Positions 34,221 to 34,764 of a stretch of DNA of 34,764 nt are shown here, one piece after another. The notes below the pieces were generated by a model, which was given only the letters and a program-made list of their open reading frames with translations, had not been told where the DNA came from and made no database searches. Position 1 is the stretch's first letter; the number at the start of each line of letters is the position of its first letter. The DNA lies in assembly GCA_949298545.1 (NCBI GenBank), contig CASFWX010000022.1, forward strand, positions 1 to 34,764. Reading direction: 5' to 3'. This stretch comes from an uncultured Verrucomicrobiota bacterium (GTDB lineage Bacteria; Verrucomicrobiota; Verrucomicrobiia; Opitutales; Intestinicryptomonadaceae). A program made the translations under genes and the position numbers.

Positions 34221-34742
34221 ATGCTCCAATCCTTAAAAAGATTTTACGAAAGCAAGACCAAACGCGAGCGGATAATGATTCTTTGCGTTCTCGCCGCTCT
34301 CGCCGGAGTATGGTACTCTCTGCTATCGCAAAAGAGCGAGAGCGTTTCGGACGAACTAGCGCAGCTTTCAAAGCGCGAGCTCGTCGCAAAAACCGCAATG
34401 GACAAGGCCCCGGAAATCAAAGCCGAGCTCGAACGCATACAGAAGGCTTTTGACAAATCCAAGACTCTAAACGCCACAGACCTGCAAATAACCGCCGAAG
34501 AATGCGCGCGCAACGCGGGATTTATGTGCACGCTTTCTTCAAGCACAACAAAAGATGCCGGCAAATTTAAAATCAACACCATAACTCTCAGCGGACAAAA
34601 AGTGCCCCTCAAAACGTGCTCCGACTTTGAGAAGGAAATAAGGCTTAGAGAGCCTTATATCGCAATAAGCAAGGCATCTTTCGACGGCGACGGCAAGGGC
34701 GCGGTAAACGCCCGCTATCTAATCAGCTCTTTTTCTTTCTAA
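34221..34742 (+). CDS. PilO/GspM-like membrane protein
   Basis: The 173-residue protein has a short basic start, one membrane helix (about 17-36), a coiled coil (about 38-80), and a small C-terminal domain of about 90 residues. This is the plan of PilO and GspM, which pair with PilN/GspL in the inner membrane of type IV pili and type II secretion. No sequence motif proves the family; the call rests on layout and on following a PilN/GspL-like gene by four bases. The rest of the operon would lie past the right edge of the window. Confidence 0.65.
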   Translation: MLQSLKRFYESKTKRERIMILCVLAALAGVWYSLLSQKSESVSDELAQLSKRELVAKTAMDKAPEIKAELERIQKAFDKSKTLNATDLQITAEECARNAGFMCTLSSSTTKDAGKFKINTITLSGQKVPLKTCSDFEKEIRLREPYIAISKASFDGDGKGAVNARYLISSFSF

Positions 34743-34764
34743 AACAAAAGACGGAAAGGCAAAC

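Overview
The window looks like a chromosomal segment of a Verrucomicrobiota-type bacterium, probably close to Opitutales/Puniceicoccales. This is inferred from gene style: few Shine-Dalgarno sites, sialidase-fold secreted proteins, a Tat-exported Gfo/Idh/MocA oxidoreductase, GspL/PilO-like genes, a RuvC with an N-terminal extension, and several proteins of no recognised family. No rRNA, tRNA, CRISPR array, transposase or phage gene was seen. Base and codon use look even across the window, so no obvious transferred island stands out.

Layout. The left edge holds the start of prfA (minus), an AT-rich spacer, a small secreted protein (minus), and a 636-residue Arg-rich/acidic protein of unknown function (plus). 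From 3874 to 6744 a minus-strand operon runs polyprenyl synthase, hemA, NYN nuclease. Opposite it, a plus-strand pair encodes a BASS-family transporter and an HpaI-type aldolase. The intergenic region between these two units carries the same 10-base palindrome twice. Next come a membrane-anchored YyaL-like protein and rsmE (minus), then coaC and a family-4-like uracil-DNA glycosylase (plus), then a minus-strand run of a small protein, a lipoprotein and rlmN.

From 14962 to 18725 two secreted sialidase-fold proteins form a pair. The second carries two modules, giving three related modules in all. All three keep the sialidase Glu, two Arg and Tyr, but replace the first, carboxylate-binding Arg. 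Upstream, a tight minus-strand operon runs glnB, Tat oxidoreductase, ruvC, nucleotidyltransferase, secreted protein. Divergent from it is queG, an FtsB/DivIC-like protein with a long tail, and a GH13 alpha-glucan enzyme. The right part holds a reverse-order rubrerythrin, an MFS permease with an inverted repeat in front of it, queC, a Na/phosphate cotransporter with a PhoU-like tail, and GspL/PilN-like and PilO/GspM-like genes that begin a secretion or pilus operon continuing beyond the window.

How genes fit together. Housekeeping roles dominate: translation termination, rRNA modification, queuosine, haem, coenzyme A, isoprenoids and DNA repair. Carbohydrate and small-acid uptake genes are interspersed. 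The most unusual locus is the three-module sialidase-fold cluster. No complete new defence or mobile system was recognised.
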